Assembly (NCBI RefSeq): GCF_030269925.1
Contig: NC_085110.1
Span: forward strand, 6,386,001-6,450,000
Source: Bombyx mori
Taxonomy: Eukaryota; Arthropoda; Insecta; Lepidoptera; Bombycidae
Length of the DNA stretch: 64,000 nt
Direction of reading: 5' to 3'
The notes under the pieces are model-generated. The model searched no databases, was not told the origin of the DNA, and saw only the letters and a program-made list of their open reading frames with translations. Made by a program: the position numbers and the translations under genes. Of this stretch, positions 48,995-59,579 are shown piece after piece. Position 1 is the stretch's first letter, and every line of letters begins with the position of its first letter.

Positions 48995-50515
48995 ATGTTC
49001 CATACACCAACAACATCTGGCGCTGCCAAAAAACCTCAAATTCCCAGCCCCGCTACCTCACCTTCGGTAATGCCGGACGCTGCCAGGACTTTCATTAAAA
49101 GACCGGAAACAAAAAGAAGGTCGCTTGATAATATGGACCTGTATAGAAAGCAGCAGCAGTACTATGCTGACACACCGAGCGACCAATTACTCCAGGAAGT
49201 GATGAAGACGTTTGAGGATATACCCTCAAAGGTTCAGCAGTACCCTCAGATGAGGCGGGACATCAAGTCCTTCCTGGAGTCACAATCGGACAAAAGTATC
49301 CGCATACTCTTTGAGTTGAGTAAGCGGATGAAGTGTCTGGAAGCAGCGGCGTCCGGGACTAGCATACATACAGTAGCGTCATCTTCTAACAAAGAAGAAA
49401 AACTGCTGGGAAAATTGCAAGAGGTGGAAAACACACTAACTTCACGGCTTAGTCAAATGGAAGTTAACCTGAAGCATGAAATATCAGAACTTAATATAGG
49501 AAACGACGATCGAGGCGCTGACATCCTCGAACATATGTTCAAAAATTTCGAAGAGACCAAAGCCGAAATAGTTAAATCGACCGAAGGTGTCGTGGGACGG
49601 ACGCAGGCTCTCTTTGAAGATCTGGCTGGTACTGTCGCCAGAGACGTCGTCGAAGCCAAAACACAAATAAGCCAGATAACAAAAGGGTTGACAGCTGAGA
49701 GCAACATGGTTCCCCAAACATATGCCAGCGCCGCAGCAACAAAACCTGGGCGTCGTCCGGCGCTTCACTCGATGGCGGTGACCTTCGAGGACAATCAAGA
49801 GACTGCCGAAGAGGTACTCGCGAGAGTGAGGAAAGCGGTCGACGCCAGGGGTACTGGCCTTAAAATAAATAAAATAAGGAAGGCAAAGAATAGCACAGTC
49901 ATACTCGGCTGCGATACGGAAGTGGAACTAGATAAGGTGAGAGAAAGGATAAAAAGCCACGGTGATGGGTTAATCGTAGCGCCCATGAAGAATAAGGACC
50001 CACTCGTCGTCCTTAAAGACGTCTTTATGGACAATGACGACAACGAAATGGTTAAGGCCCTTTACGCTCAAAACGCCGACATCTTCATGGGTCTATCACA
50101 AGAGGAGATGGATTTGACAATTAAATTTAAAAAGAGGACCAGAAATCCTAAGACCTCTCACGTTGTCATCCAGGTGAGACCGAAGGTATGGCAGAGGATG
50201 ACGGAGGCTGGCGCCCTCTATCTGGACCTGCAAAGGGTCAGAGTGGAGGACCAGTCTCCGCTCATCCAATGCACGAAGTGCCTCGCCTTCGGCCACGGCC
50301 GCAAATTCTGCACCGGGAATGTAGACAAGTGTAGCCACTGCGGAGGCCCACACTTGCGCGAGGAATGCGCCGACTACATCGCGGGAATTAAACCGCAGTG
50401 CTGCAATTGCTTGCACTCCAGGTTGCAGAGTACGGATCACAACGCATTCAGTGTCGATTGCCCAACCCGCAAAAAGTGGGACTACCTGGCGCGATCAAAC
50501 ACTGCATATATATGA
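48995..50515 (+). CDS. LINE ORF1 protein (R1-clade Gag-like, cysteine knuckles)
   Basis: A 506-residue RNA-binding Gag-like protein that in R1-clade LINEs coats the element RNA and guides it to the nucleus. Residues 1-60 are Pro/Ser/Thr-rich and basic. About 60-250 is a helical, Glu/Lys/Leu-rich stretch probably forming coiled coil (SKRMKCLE, LLGKLQEVENTLTSRLSQME). A central domain at about 260-410 includes VTFEDNQETAEEVLARVRKA and VLKDVFM. Three C-terminal cysteine motifs follow: CTKCLAFGHGRKFC, CSHCGGPHLREEC, and CCNC...HNAFSVDC, then a WDYLARSNTAYI end typical of the clade. The ATG at 48995 follows the leader, and the frame is clean to a TGA after TAYI. The Gag lies alone: no ORF2 follows. 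G+C content is well above that of its flanks. Confidence 0.92.
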   Translation: MFHTPTTSGAAKKPQIPSPATSPSVMPDAARTFIKRPETKRRSLDNMDLYRKQQQYYADTPSDQLLQEVMKTFEDIPSKVQQYPQMRRDIKSFLESQSDKSIRILFELSKRMKCLEAAASGTSIHTVASSSNKEEKLLGKLQEVENTLTSRLSQMEVNLKHEISELNIGNDDRGADILEHMFKNFEETKAEIVKSTEGVVGRTQALFEDLAGTVARDVVEAKTQISQITKGLTAESNMVPQTYASAAATKPGRRPALHSMAVTFEDNQETAEEVLARVRKAVDARGTGLKINKIRKAKNSTVILGCDTEVELDKVRERIKSHGDGLIVAPMKNKDPLVVLKDVFMDNDDNEMVKALYAQNADIFMGLSQEEMDLTIKFKKRTRNPKTSHVVIQVRPKVWQRMTEAGALYLDLQRVRVEDQSPLIQCTKCLAFGHGRKFCTGNVDKCSHCGGPHLREECADYIAGIKPQCCNCLHSRLQSTDHNAFSVDCPTRKKWDYLARSNTAYI

Positions 50516-50554
50516 CCCATACACTCAGCGGAACGCACACACATGACAAATATA

Positions 50555-50611
50555 AACACACACACACACACACACATACACACACACATACACACACACA
50601 TACACACACAC
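50555..50611. repeat. (AC)n microsatellite in LINE 3' region
   Basis: AC units broken by AT steps, 40 bases after the ORF1 stop, where ORF2 would normally start. Frames read through it on either strand are artefacts. Confidence 0.9.
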
Positions 50612-50899
50612 TGATATAAAAGTATATAATAAATATATATGGATATATCAACCCAGCAAGTCAAACAAACACTGAACACATATGCAAATGACTAAATAGA
50701 AAAAAGCCAAAGAAATAACCCCGCAATAAGAAATGACAATAAGTATATATACTAGAGTATATATATACTATTGACGAAGAAACAATGGAAATTATAGAAA
50801 CACTGAGTCAAAATGTCACTATCCCTAAGTTTAAATAATAGTACCTAACTAAAAAGACATCCTTAGATAGAGTAAATACCGGAAGAAACCATAATAATA

Positions 50900-51215
50900 A
50901 GTTAAAAACATATTGTTAATAGAATAAGAAACAAAAACTGTACAAAACTAGATGTTAAGAATTATGAAAGAATGAAGACAATAAACTGTGAATAGAATAA
51001 GAAATAGATAGTAAACTCTAGACATAACAACATAATACTGTACTGTAAGAAAATTAAGTTAAAACATATTGATAAATAAAGTAAGAAACGAATAATTGTA
51101 AAGAACTAGATGTTAAGAATTATGAAAGAATGAAGACAAGAAACTGTGAATAGAATAAGAAATAGATAGTAAGCTGTAGACATAACATTATATAATTGTA
51201 CTGTAAGAAAATTTA
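50900..51215. repeat. Two tandem copies of a 157-159-bp unit in LINE 3' region
   Basis: AGTTAAAAACATATTG...ACTAGATGTTAAGAATTATG...TGTAAGAAAATTA begins at 50900, again at 51057, and its first bases recur at 51216. The two copies are highly similar, sharing long exact blocks such as GATGTTAAGAATTATGAAAG. Confidence 0.85.
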
Positions 51216-51546
51216 AGTTTAAAAATATTGTAGCTATGTTGTATTGGACAGTGTCGTCAAAGGTGTTAAGTAAAAAAGTTATGTAGTAACATCAGTAATC
51301 AACAACATTATGTAGTAACAGGTTACAATAAACGGTCACATACGTAGTACAATTATTACCCCAACAGATAAAAATACAAGGTAGTCAAATTAGCGGGAGT
51401 CCCACCCGGCAAAGAAAGTAAGGTGATGGATAAAAGAAAGAAATAGTATGAGGCATGTCAGTGCGAGAGGCATACAAGCGAGAAATAGTATGAATGTGTT
51501 ACATAGAATAATAAGGTCCTGCCGAGCCTATGGGCGGGGAAAGGCG

Positions 51547-51597
<51 letters not shown>

Positions 51598-51618
51598 AAA
51601 AAAAAAAAAAAAAAAAAA
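51547..51618 (+). repeat. Poly-A tail of the LINE
   Basis: About 70 A with one C, followed by the right target copy. Frames through it (51530-51991 and the minus shadow) are not genes. Confidence 0.9.
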
Positions 51619-51621
51619 TAT

Positions 51622-51917
51622 ATATAGTTACAACGGCTACCCCCACTCTTCGAACCGAAACGCATTACTGCTTCACGGCGGAAATAGGCGGGGTGGTGGT
51701 ACTTACCCGTGCGGACTCTTAAGAGGTCCTACCACCAGTGATTACGCAAATTATAATTTTTGCAGATTTGATTTTTATTACACGATGTTATTCCTTCACA
51801 TTGAGTTGAGTACATATTTCATTACAAAAATTGATACCCGCCTGCGGGATTCGAACACCGGTGCATCGCTACATACGAATGCACCGGACGTCTTATCCTT
51901 TAGGCCACGACGACTTA
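51622..51917 (-). repeat. SINE B, right part with tRNA-like head
   Basis: It starts with the second target copy ATATAGTTACAAC, then the core and, at 51838-51912, the tRNA-like head: B box GGGATTCGAACACC and A-box region CTTTAGGCCACGACGAC on the complement. With 47213-47353 it makes one full SINE. Confidence 0.88.
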
Positions 51918-52515
51918 CAATGACAATGACAATGACAGTGACGTCTTGCCTTCATGTGGTCTATAAGATTGTCTCCGATGCCAAAAAATAACATAATCAT
52001 ATCATACTTATTTGTTCGTTAATATGTTTATGTATCTGTATATATAGTATCGCCATATTACCAAGTAAACTAAAAAACCTAGAGAAAACAAATCAAAAAC
52101 TAATATATGCATTGTTATTACAAAATAAGGTAGGCACTAAATTAGTTTTAAAGTTTTCCTGAAGCCATACACTTGGAAGCTCACCTGCTCAGCAATAAAT
52201 TTTAAATACATTATTTATGTTTTTTTGACTGCAGGTGTTCTGCGAAATACTGTTTCCACTGTTACATATTTATAAGTTTGCATATTAAAACATTCTTTAA
52301 GCTGCAGAATTTCCCGACGCGCACGTCCGCGGAATATTCGGACAATTTTCAACTGCTTTTTTAAAAATTAAAATATTCCTGCTATATCCGAGTGATGAAA
52401 AATTTTTGTACGAGAACTTGAGAGGTGGAATGTACTGTATTAATTTCACTTTTTATTAAAACACCACAACGTACAGAGGTTGCACCTTCGCTATATTTTC
52501 CTTATAAAACCTTAT

Positions 52516-52818
52516 AATAGGGGTTAAAGTATGAAAATTGCCGATTTGTACTGAAAAATTGAAATTCGTTTTTTGTTTTCATTTAAGATATTTATTTAAT
52601 CAAAATATCTATCATTATTATCTATACACTGCTGCCATCTAATAGGAAAGCCATCTATGCCTTTGCGATAGTACTCTGATGATCTAGATTCTAAAAACTG
52701 TGTGAAAGCATTTTGTGCCTCCTGGGAAAAAAACTTTTTATCACGTACAAAATTGTCCAAATCACGAAAAAAATGGTAGTCAAATCACGAAATGGCGTCT
52801 AATTGCAAAACCCCTAAT
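52516..52818 (-). mobile_element. Mariner internal-deletion derivative
   Basis: The left end TAGGGGTTAAAGTATGAAAATT and, reversed, the right end TTAGGGGTTTTGCAATTAGA look like inverted ends. The interior (52610-52770) is the reverse complement of the transposase C-terminal region of 1951-2971: TATCTATACACTGCTGCCAT and GTGAAAGCATTTTGTGCCTC match TATAGATAATAAAG/GATGGCAGTAATG and GTACAAAATGCTTTCAC there. About 300 bp, with no usable frame. It probably arose by loss of most of the coding part. Confidence 0.75.
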
Positions 52819-52821
52819 ATT

Positions 52822-52984
52822 AGATTGAGATTTGAAGGTTGGAGCAACTGTTGTACAATTGAAAAGTAGACTAAATGTCTCAAGCGGGTGGCGGTATTCA
52901 CTTTGTGATATCTAACGGCTCCAAAAGTCATTTAACACCAGGTGTGCGGAGAGTTTGTTCTTCCATCTAGTGAAATCAATAAAA
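52822..52984 (+). repeat. SINE B, old 3' fragment
   Basis: AAATGTCTCAAGCGGGTGGC, ATTTAACACCAGGTGTGCGG and CATCTAGTGAAATCAATAAA match the SINE B end with many substitutions. It directly abuts the mariner derivative. Confidence 0.6.
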
Positions 52985-53109
52985 TCTGTTTTCATTTCAA
53001 TTAGAGTAGTTGCATTTACTTCATTCTCGAACACGTTACGTTGTGTACTAAGTTTAATAGACCTTAGTGTTTCTATGATTGTAAAAGAAACTACGATAAT
53101 TATAATATA

Positions 53110-53323
53110 CTAGCGACCCGCCTTCGCTTCGCTTCTGAAACTGTAATTTATTATTGATTTCTCCACTATTTAATGGATGTTATTATAGATATAAACCTTC
53201 CTCTTTAATCACTCTATCTATTAAAAAAAACCGCATCAAAATCCGTTGCGTAGTTTTAAAGATTTAAGCATACATAGGTATATAGGGACAGAGAAAGCGA
53301 CTTTGTTTTATACTATGTAGTGA
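53110..53323 (-). mobile_element. Short Helitron, family H6
   Basis: On the minus strand it begins TCACTACATAGTATAAAACA at 53323 and ends GAAGCGAAGGCGGGTCGCTAG at 53110. The 3' end resembles H5 but the body differs. The 5' flank is not the usual A, so the left boundary is less sure. Confidence 0.65.
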
Positions 53324-53329
53324 AGAGAG

Positions 53330-54500
53330 TAAAAATGTAATATATAATTTAAATAAAAATATTAGATTAAATTTAACCTAAAACTTAAGAAACCCGGATA
53401 TTTTAATAGTTAATTTATTTATAATTAATTGTCCTCCGGGCTTAAAGACACGTTTGAGTGATGTTAGATTTGAGTAGAGTTACTGGAGACAAACAAATAA
53501 ACGAACAAAGGGACAAACCCAACTACAACATCGGTGATTTGTGGTCGGACACACGATATGATCTTCGGCAATCTTTAAACACACGTAGGAAAGTAACTAA
53601 TGATCCCTCATTATGATTTATTACCATTAAATTATTTGTGAATCGAAGAGTGACATAATATGTAGACAGTAGACGGGAAAAAATATACGTATTTTGTTTT
53701 TCCGCACACAAAGCTTCCTCTTAAAACCTGGATTCGATTGTGAAAATGCAGAAACAATATTAATTTTATTTAAAAACGTTGAAAAACAATGATGATCGAT
53801 TTATAATGGCGTTTGCATAGGAATCGCTGTCCTATCTAGATTCCTGCCACGAAATAATTGTGCGTTAGAGTAGGATAGGATAGGTTATGTAATTAATCAT
53901 CTCTATCTATACTGTGGTATTTATAGACTCATATGGTTATCGTGTAATATTTCCTGATGTGCTGTGAGCTATTAATAACCCATAATAGCAAATGAATCAT
54001 CCGATTGTGGCGATTAGGCTATCTTTTCTTACGATGATTACGCATTACGACTATAAAACGAATTAACCGATATTCAACACAAAGTAACCCTCCAAAACTA
54101 CCCAAAAAAAATTATCCAGAATCTACCAAATCATTGAGCAAACAAGCCATAAACGATGTAAGCCTATAAATAGGCGCCTTTAACAGTTAATGATAGGTCA
54201 AACAAAGTGGTTTTCGTTTAGTTCACTAATGGTTATATTTCGCTCGACATCAACATGTTGAGTCATCGCCCTAAGTGATCTCCCTGTCTGTACACGCCCT
54301 GTAACTTTGCTAACTGCAAATAAGTAGTGCCGATGTTATTTATGTATACACGATTTTTATTAGCATAGATAGAAAAATAAGAGCACTATTCACAACGACA
54401 CCCAAGAATGTTTAAGACTTACAATTTATTATTTTATACTTAGTTATATTTTATTGGTTTTCATACCACTTTGCCCGATGAATTGGAAGATTTTATACTA
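53330..54500. other. No recognisable feature
   Basis: A+T-rich DNA. The 62-codon minus frame at 53523-53711 has no motif. Confidence 0.35.
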
Positions 54501-54501
54501 A

Positions 54502-54749
54502 GTTTTTTTTTTTTTATTGCTTAGGTGTGTGGACGAGCTCACAGCCCACTTGGTGTTAAGTGGTTACTGGAGCCCATAGACATCTACAACGTAAATGCGC
54601 CACACACCTTGAGATATAGTTCTAAGGTCTCAGTATAGTCACAACGGCTGTCCCACCCTTCAAACCGAAACGCATTACTGCTTCACGGCAGAAATAGGCG
54701 GGGTGGTGGTACCTACCCGTGCGGACTCACAAGAGGTCCTACTACCAGT
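54502..54749 (-). repeat. SINE B copy
   Basis: A minus-strand copy from TTTATTGCTTAGGTGTGTGG to AAGAGGTCCTACTACCAGT. It lies right beside the RTE-like remnant, so it may have cut that element. Confidence 0.85.
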
Positions 54750-54757
54750 AAAAAACC

Positions 54758-54980
54758 ACCGATGCTCTAAATCATGCCCAAAGACTTAAATGGAAATGGG
54801 CGAGCCACGTAGCGAGGTTACAAGATGGAAGATGAACCAAAAGAGCTACTTCGTGTAGTAGTCCAACAGGAAAGAGACACAGACGTAGACCTCACACAAG
54901 ATGGCAGGATAACATCACAAGGACAATAGGCACAAACTGGATGCAGGTGGCCCAGAATAAGGATCATTGGTTTCTTGTCA
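54758..54980 (+). pseudogene. RTE-like LINE, C-terminal remnant
   Basis: Translation from 54761 gives DALNHAQRLKWKWASHVARL, a stop, then SSPTGKRHRRRPHTRWQDNI and WMQVAQNKDHW. This is the conserved segment after the RT domain in RTE/CR1-like LINEs. The stop after DGR and lack of upstream RT show a dead, truncated copy. It is distinct in sequence from the remnant at 46349-46606. Confidence 0.75.
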
Positions 54981-55561
54981 CAATCACTTCACAGTCACTT
55001 GTCCGTGTTAATACAGTTGGGCTAGAGGAGAAAAAAACCGTTGAAATAATCAGATATTTTCTTTATCGTTATCGTTAATAAAATACGTGTCTAAATTAGA
55101 AGTTACTATTTTAGAATTATCTACTATGTAATGGTCTAAATCTCGTCTTTTGAGCGAATCTTCTTTAAAAGATGAATTGGAACGGAAAATAAATTTGATT
55201 CATCTGCAATCGATTATACGAAGAAGCAGAATAAAAAGAGATAAAAGCTAATAAGTTCCTAGTAAAATAGCGAGATTTTTTTGAGATTTCTCAATCTTGT
55301 ACTATTTCACACATGAGAAATTGTTTTTTCACATAACAAATAAAATATCACTATTTTAACAAAATAAAACAGTTCTTATTGTTTCACTCATCGCATTCTT
55401 GCCAAAACGTTTATATAATCTACGTCGAGGGCAACTTTTTTATCATTCTATATGGCTACTCGTATTTCAATTGTATTGTAATAAAGCCAACTGCTGTCTC
55501 GCCCTCTAAAGCTGAAGGTTTGAACAGTTTGACCAGCGGTAAAAATGGATTAACGTGTAAC

Positions 55562-55767
55562 CCCGCCTATTTCCGCCGTGAAGCAGTAATGCGTTTCGGT
55601 TCGAAGGGTGGGGTAGCCGTTGTAACTATACTGAGACCTTAGAACTTATATCTCGAGGTGGGTGGCGCATTTACATAGTAGATATCTATAGGCTCCAGTA
55701 ACCACTTAACACCAGGTGGCTGTGAGCTTGTCCATCCGTCAAAGCAATAAAAAAAATTAAAAAAAAA
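55562..55767 (+). repeat. SINE B copy, truncated
   Basis: It runs from CCCGCCTATTTCCGCCGTGA to AAAGCAATAAAAAAAATT and lacks the first part of the core. The ORF at 55379-55642 is partly this SINE and is not called. Confidence 0.8.
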
Positions 55768-55929
55768 TCTACCTAAGCTGACAAAAAGCTTTATCAATTA
55801 TAATTACTAAAGTAAGCTTTCACACTATGTCCTTATCGATATTAGTATTGGAGTGATCCTCGAAGTCATTCGTGAACACTTATCAGAAACTTTAGAAATT
55901 TATTTATTACTTTAAAATTTTAATTTAAA

Positions 55930-56132
55930 TCTATACTAATATTATAAAGAGGAAAGATTTGATTGTTTGTTTGTTTCGAATAGGCTCCGAAACTACTGGA
56001 CCGATTTGAAAAATTCTTTTTTCATTAGAAGCCGACATTGTCCCTGATGAACATAGGCTACTTTTTTTGTTTTTTTTTTTGGTTTCATGTGTGTTTTAAT
56101 GTTTCCGAAGCGAAGCGAGGGCGGGTCGCTTG
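55930..56132 (+). mobile_element. Short Helitron, family H5
   Basis: It starts A|TCTATACTAATATTATAAAG at 55930 and ends GCGAGGGCGGGTCGCTTG|T at 56132, a CTTG variant of the terminus. It matches 32774-32978 in opposite orientation. Confidence 0.8.
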
Positions 56133-56956
56133 TTTATTAAATATAACTTCTTCTCAGCCGTACAATCCTGGCGGAGTGGTTGTGGTTATGTATGTCTTAT
56201 TGCTTGGTTGCGGCTTTTCAGAGACTTCTCTATCTCCCTCTATTTGTGGCGGTACGTGTACATTCAGTAAGGGAACACTTAGTAGATTGCTTAAACAAGT
56301 CTGTCCACCTTGTGGGTGATCGGCCGCGAGAGCGTTGACCGTCTACTATATAACTAATATTACTTAAAAAAAAAAAAAAACCATTTTGTATCGTGAAGAT
56401 GAAAATGACACATTTACGAAAACCAAAACTTCTTTAGAATAAAACTTGCCACGCATTCTTCATTATAAAATTACAAGAATTAAAGAAATTGTTATTTATT
56501 TAAATCAAACACGATCAAAACTGTACTTTAATCTTAAGTAACTAGGTTAAAATAATATTCTATATTCATTGTTTCAGGTAACCCTCAAGTACCTTCGATT
56601 ATCATCCAACGTTATTGTACACTAAATTATTTGAATTATCTGGTTGTCCCGGTATTTCCAGTGAGTATTAAAAAAAAACTTGGTTCTACACGAGTCAGAT
56701 AGTAGTTTATACTCGCGTACGTACGTAAGCCATAAAGAAGCGTTTACTACTTCACACGGATTGATCTGATATGTAAGACACAAAATGTCCGCCAAAGTAT
56801 CTAAAGAAATGCTAATTAAAAATATTTAAATGTTTACATACGTTTATTTCCTTGCAAATTATGAGTAAGCTTCAGTTTTAATTAATCTTTATTATTTTTA
56901 ATGTAGCAGTTATCTTTTTATTATTTTACTGTCTACTGTCTACTGTTTACTTTAAA

Positions 56957-57393
56957 GTCGTTGTGGCCTAAAGGATAAGACGTCCGGTGCATTCGTATCT
57001 AGCAATGCACCGGTGTTCGGATCCCGCAGGCGGGTACCAATTTTTCTAATGAAATACGTACTTAACAAATGTTCACGATTGACTTCCACGGTGAAGGAAT
57101 AACATCGTGTAATACAAATCAAACCCGCAAAATTATAATTTGCGTAATTACTGGTGGTAGGACCTCTTGTGAGTCCGCACGGGTAAGTACCACCGCCCTG
57201 CCTATTTCTGCCGTGAAGCAGTAATGCGTTTCGGTTTGAAGGGTAGGGCAGCCGTTGTAAATATACTGAGATCTTAGAACTTATATCTCAAGGTGGGTGG
57301 CGCATTTACGTTGTAAATGTCTATGGGCTCCAGTAACCACTTAACACCAGGTGGGCTGTGAGCTCGTCCAACCATCTAAGCAATAAAAAAAAT
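56957..57393 (+). repeat. SINE B, full length with tRNA-like head
   Basis: The head GTCGTTGTGGCCTAAAGGAT and GGTGTTCGGATCCCGC (B box) lead through GGTACCAATTTTTCTAATGA, the GGTGGTAGGACC core, and CTAAGCAATAAAAAAAATT. At 437 bp it is the best full copy in the window. Confidence 0.88.
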
Positions 57394-57548
57394 TACTATC
57401 CTCTTCTTTGTTTTAATATTAATATTTATACTTGTTTATTTATTACATAAAATGGTTAAATACGCTGTTCAGAACGCTGAAGAGAGAGAGAGAAAGAGAG
57501 ACGCTGAAACAGACAGGATCGTGTGCGTTCCTAAACTATTTAATTAAT

Positions 57549-57981
57549 CTAGAGGTCCCGCAGTAGTCGAAATTCGACTATAATTAATTGGAATTGTAAG
57601 TTTGTACACTATTATGATTGCATTTTATACTTCTATAATCACAAATTTCGCCAAGGCTATTCTTTAAAAAAATATTAATAAAGACAAACAATATGTATTT
57701 AATTTTAATCTATTCTCAATTTGACCACAGACGTCAAGAACGAAAGTTTGACAATAAATAGTATGCATGCGTGTGTGCGTCAAATACATGGTATGTAGTG
57801 TGTGTGATGTTTTCTTTATTGATTTAATGTATCTTTTATGCATTATTTTAAAAAAATATTAGCATTGTGCACTTCTTCTCTATATTCTCTATAAGTGTGG
57901 AAAATATCAAACTCCTCCGTCATCCTCGCAATTTTCGTAAAAAGGGATACAAAGTTTTTGCTTCACGTATTAATATATAGA
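57549..57981 (-). mobile_element. Helitron-like element H4
   Basis: On the minus strand it starts A|TCTATATATTAATACGTGAA at 57981 and ends CTAG at 57549, with the GTCGAAATTCGAC palindrome near the end. It is uninterrupted and close to 20937-21360. The base after CTAG is A instead of T. Confidence 0.75.
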
Positions 57982-58786
57982 TTTTCCACCAGTACCAGTA
58001 TATAATTATGCTACGAACTCGTTTCAATTTCAACTCCATAATAATTGCCTGCATTGTTACAACATCGAATCATCGTTTCAACATCTTTATTAGTTGAAAA
58101 TGTCACGCTCCGTTAAATACATAATATGTACATCGTGAGGGAGATTTTTGAAGTGAAAACTTCTTTAGAATCGTTGTGATTTCAAACCGGATGCAACGGA
58201 AAAAACGACAGGTAAGAGACACAAATACAAAAATGTGTAGGATGAAGCCAGCAAAGAATGAGACAGAAATATACATACTATTTAATACAGCGCCATCTGT
58301 GAGATTTTTTTAATACTAACGTGTGTATGAAAGCTCTTGTAGTGAATTTTAATTTAGGATTATACGTGAAATTAAAATATCAATTCACAGAGGGCGCTAC
58401 CTTACAATTATTTACTAATGACAAAATTTTACATATACTTAAGACGTTTAGGATAATTGTATTTTAATTTTGGAAGGTTTCACTTCTACCACGTGTGAAT
58501 TGCACACATTTTGTTTTTTTTTAAATTCCATTGTACGGTACTCACGTGCAATAAATCATTCGGAGTCATAATAAAGCTAAAAATCGCTGGAACCTTTCGT
58601 TTCATTTAAATACAGAGGCTTTATTTCATGGCCCAGTGAATACTGGGAAAAAAACGTGAAATATCTATTGCGATTCGTGCACAGACGTGAAAAAATTGAA
58701 GTAGGCTACGGTGACTGAACTCTATTCCAATTGTTAATCTGCACGTTACGTTGCAAATCATATTAATATAATCGAATTTTGCCTGA

Positions 58787-59335
58787 TGTGCTCATGCCGG
58801 GCGATGCGACCGTGCCGATGTTCGAATTCCACAGACAGATAACAATTTCTCTAATGAAATACGTACTTCATTCGTGTTCACAAATGACCTACACCGTAAA
58901 GAAATAGCACAGTTAACAAAAATTGAACCACGAATAATTATAATTTGCGTAATTACTCTCTCGAGACTGACTCGGTGGTGTATCTATTAGCGCCCCTGAC
59001 TGTCGCGCCTAGGGTCGCGGGTTCCATTCCCATGTCGGGCAAACATTCGTGTGATGAACTGGTTTGTTTGCTCTATGCTGGGTGATTATTATTTATATAT
59101 TAGTCGTATCTATGTATGTAGGTATGTTAGTCTCTGGTACCCATAACACAGATAATCCTAATTTAGAGCCGGTTGACCGTGCGTGATTTTTTTCCCATTA
59201 TTATTATTATTACCATATAATTGAGAGTTAGACTTAAAGTCGTAAGGTGGGTCCCAGCATTCACATTTTTATGTATTTAAAGTACGTTAACTTAACACAA
59301 GGCGGACCGTGATTTCGTTCGCTCTAGATGCTGTG
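58787..59335 (+). repeat. SINE B, old copy split by another SINE
   Basis: Left part at about 58787-58958: CCGTGCCGATGTTCGAATTC head and AATTATAATTTGCGTAATTA. Right part at about 59213-59335: GTAAGGTGGGTCCCAGCATT and TTAACACAAGGCGGACCGTG, the tail. Between them sits a different SINE at 58964-59213. The SINE B core is missing, so a deletion accompanied or followed the insertion. Confidence 0.5.
58964..59213 (+). repeat. tRNA-derived SINE (family E)
   Basis: GACTCGGTGGTGTATCTATTAGCG (A-box-like) and GGTCGCGGGTTCCATTCCC (B box) are followed by a body with AACATTCGTGTGATGAACTG and CTCTGGTACCCATAACACAG and an (ATT)n tail. The GGTACC...AACAC block resembles SINE C, so the two may share a tail ancestor. 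Confidence 0.65.
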
Positions 59336-59455
59336 AGTGTCTTATTTAATTAATATCCTATTTTTAAATTTATGTATAACTGTCCCACCCACCCTATAAA
59401 GCGGAGAATATGACTGCTTCACGACAGAAATATCCCATTTCTCAAATTGTCCTTC

Positions 59456-59576
59456 TATAAATATTTTTATTGCCCTTGTAGGCAGACGAGCATGTGGCCC
59501 ATCTGATGGTGAGTGGTTACCGCCGCTCATGGACATCAGCAATGCCATGGGCAGAGTCAGGCCGCTGCCTACCGTT
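59456..59576 (-). repeat. LINE/SINE 3' tail (family D)
   Basis: TTTTTATTGCCCTTGTAGGC, GGCCCATCTGATGGTGAGTG and CAGGCCGCTGCCTACC are the reverse of the fragments at 5369 and 45381. Confidence 0.65.
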
Positions 59577-59579
59577 ATA

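Larger units (their letters stand above)
47354..51621 (+). mobile_element. ORF1-only non-LTR retrotransposon (R1-clade type)
   Basis: The 4.27-kb element lies between 13-bp target duplications and ends in a poly-A of about 70 bases. It has a 5' leader of about 1.6 kb, an intact ORF1 (48995-50515), an AC-repeat, and about 0.9 kb of A+T-rich 3' sequence. No endonuclease or reverse transcriptase frame, or recognisable remnant of one, is present. The layout resembles half-LINEs such as mammalian HAL1, which keep ORF1 and borrow the rest. The 5' end seems complete: it starts directly after the target copy and keeps a long leader. Confidence 0.88.

Noticed and set aside
49246..50440. Several minus-strand frames over the LINE ORF1
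   Set aside because: Shadows of the real plus-strand frame, which carries the cysteine motifs.
50398..50679. Thr/His- and Val/Cys-rich frames
   Set aside because: Artefacts of the (AC)n repeat after ORF1.
51530..51991. 153-codon frame beginning with poly-Lys
   Set aside because: It reads through the LINE poly-A tail and a SINE.
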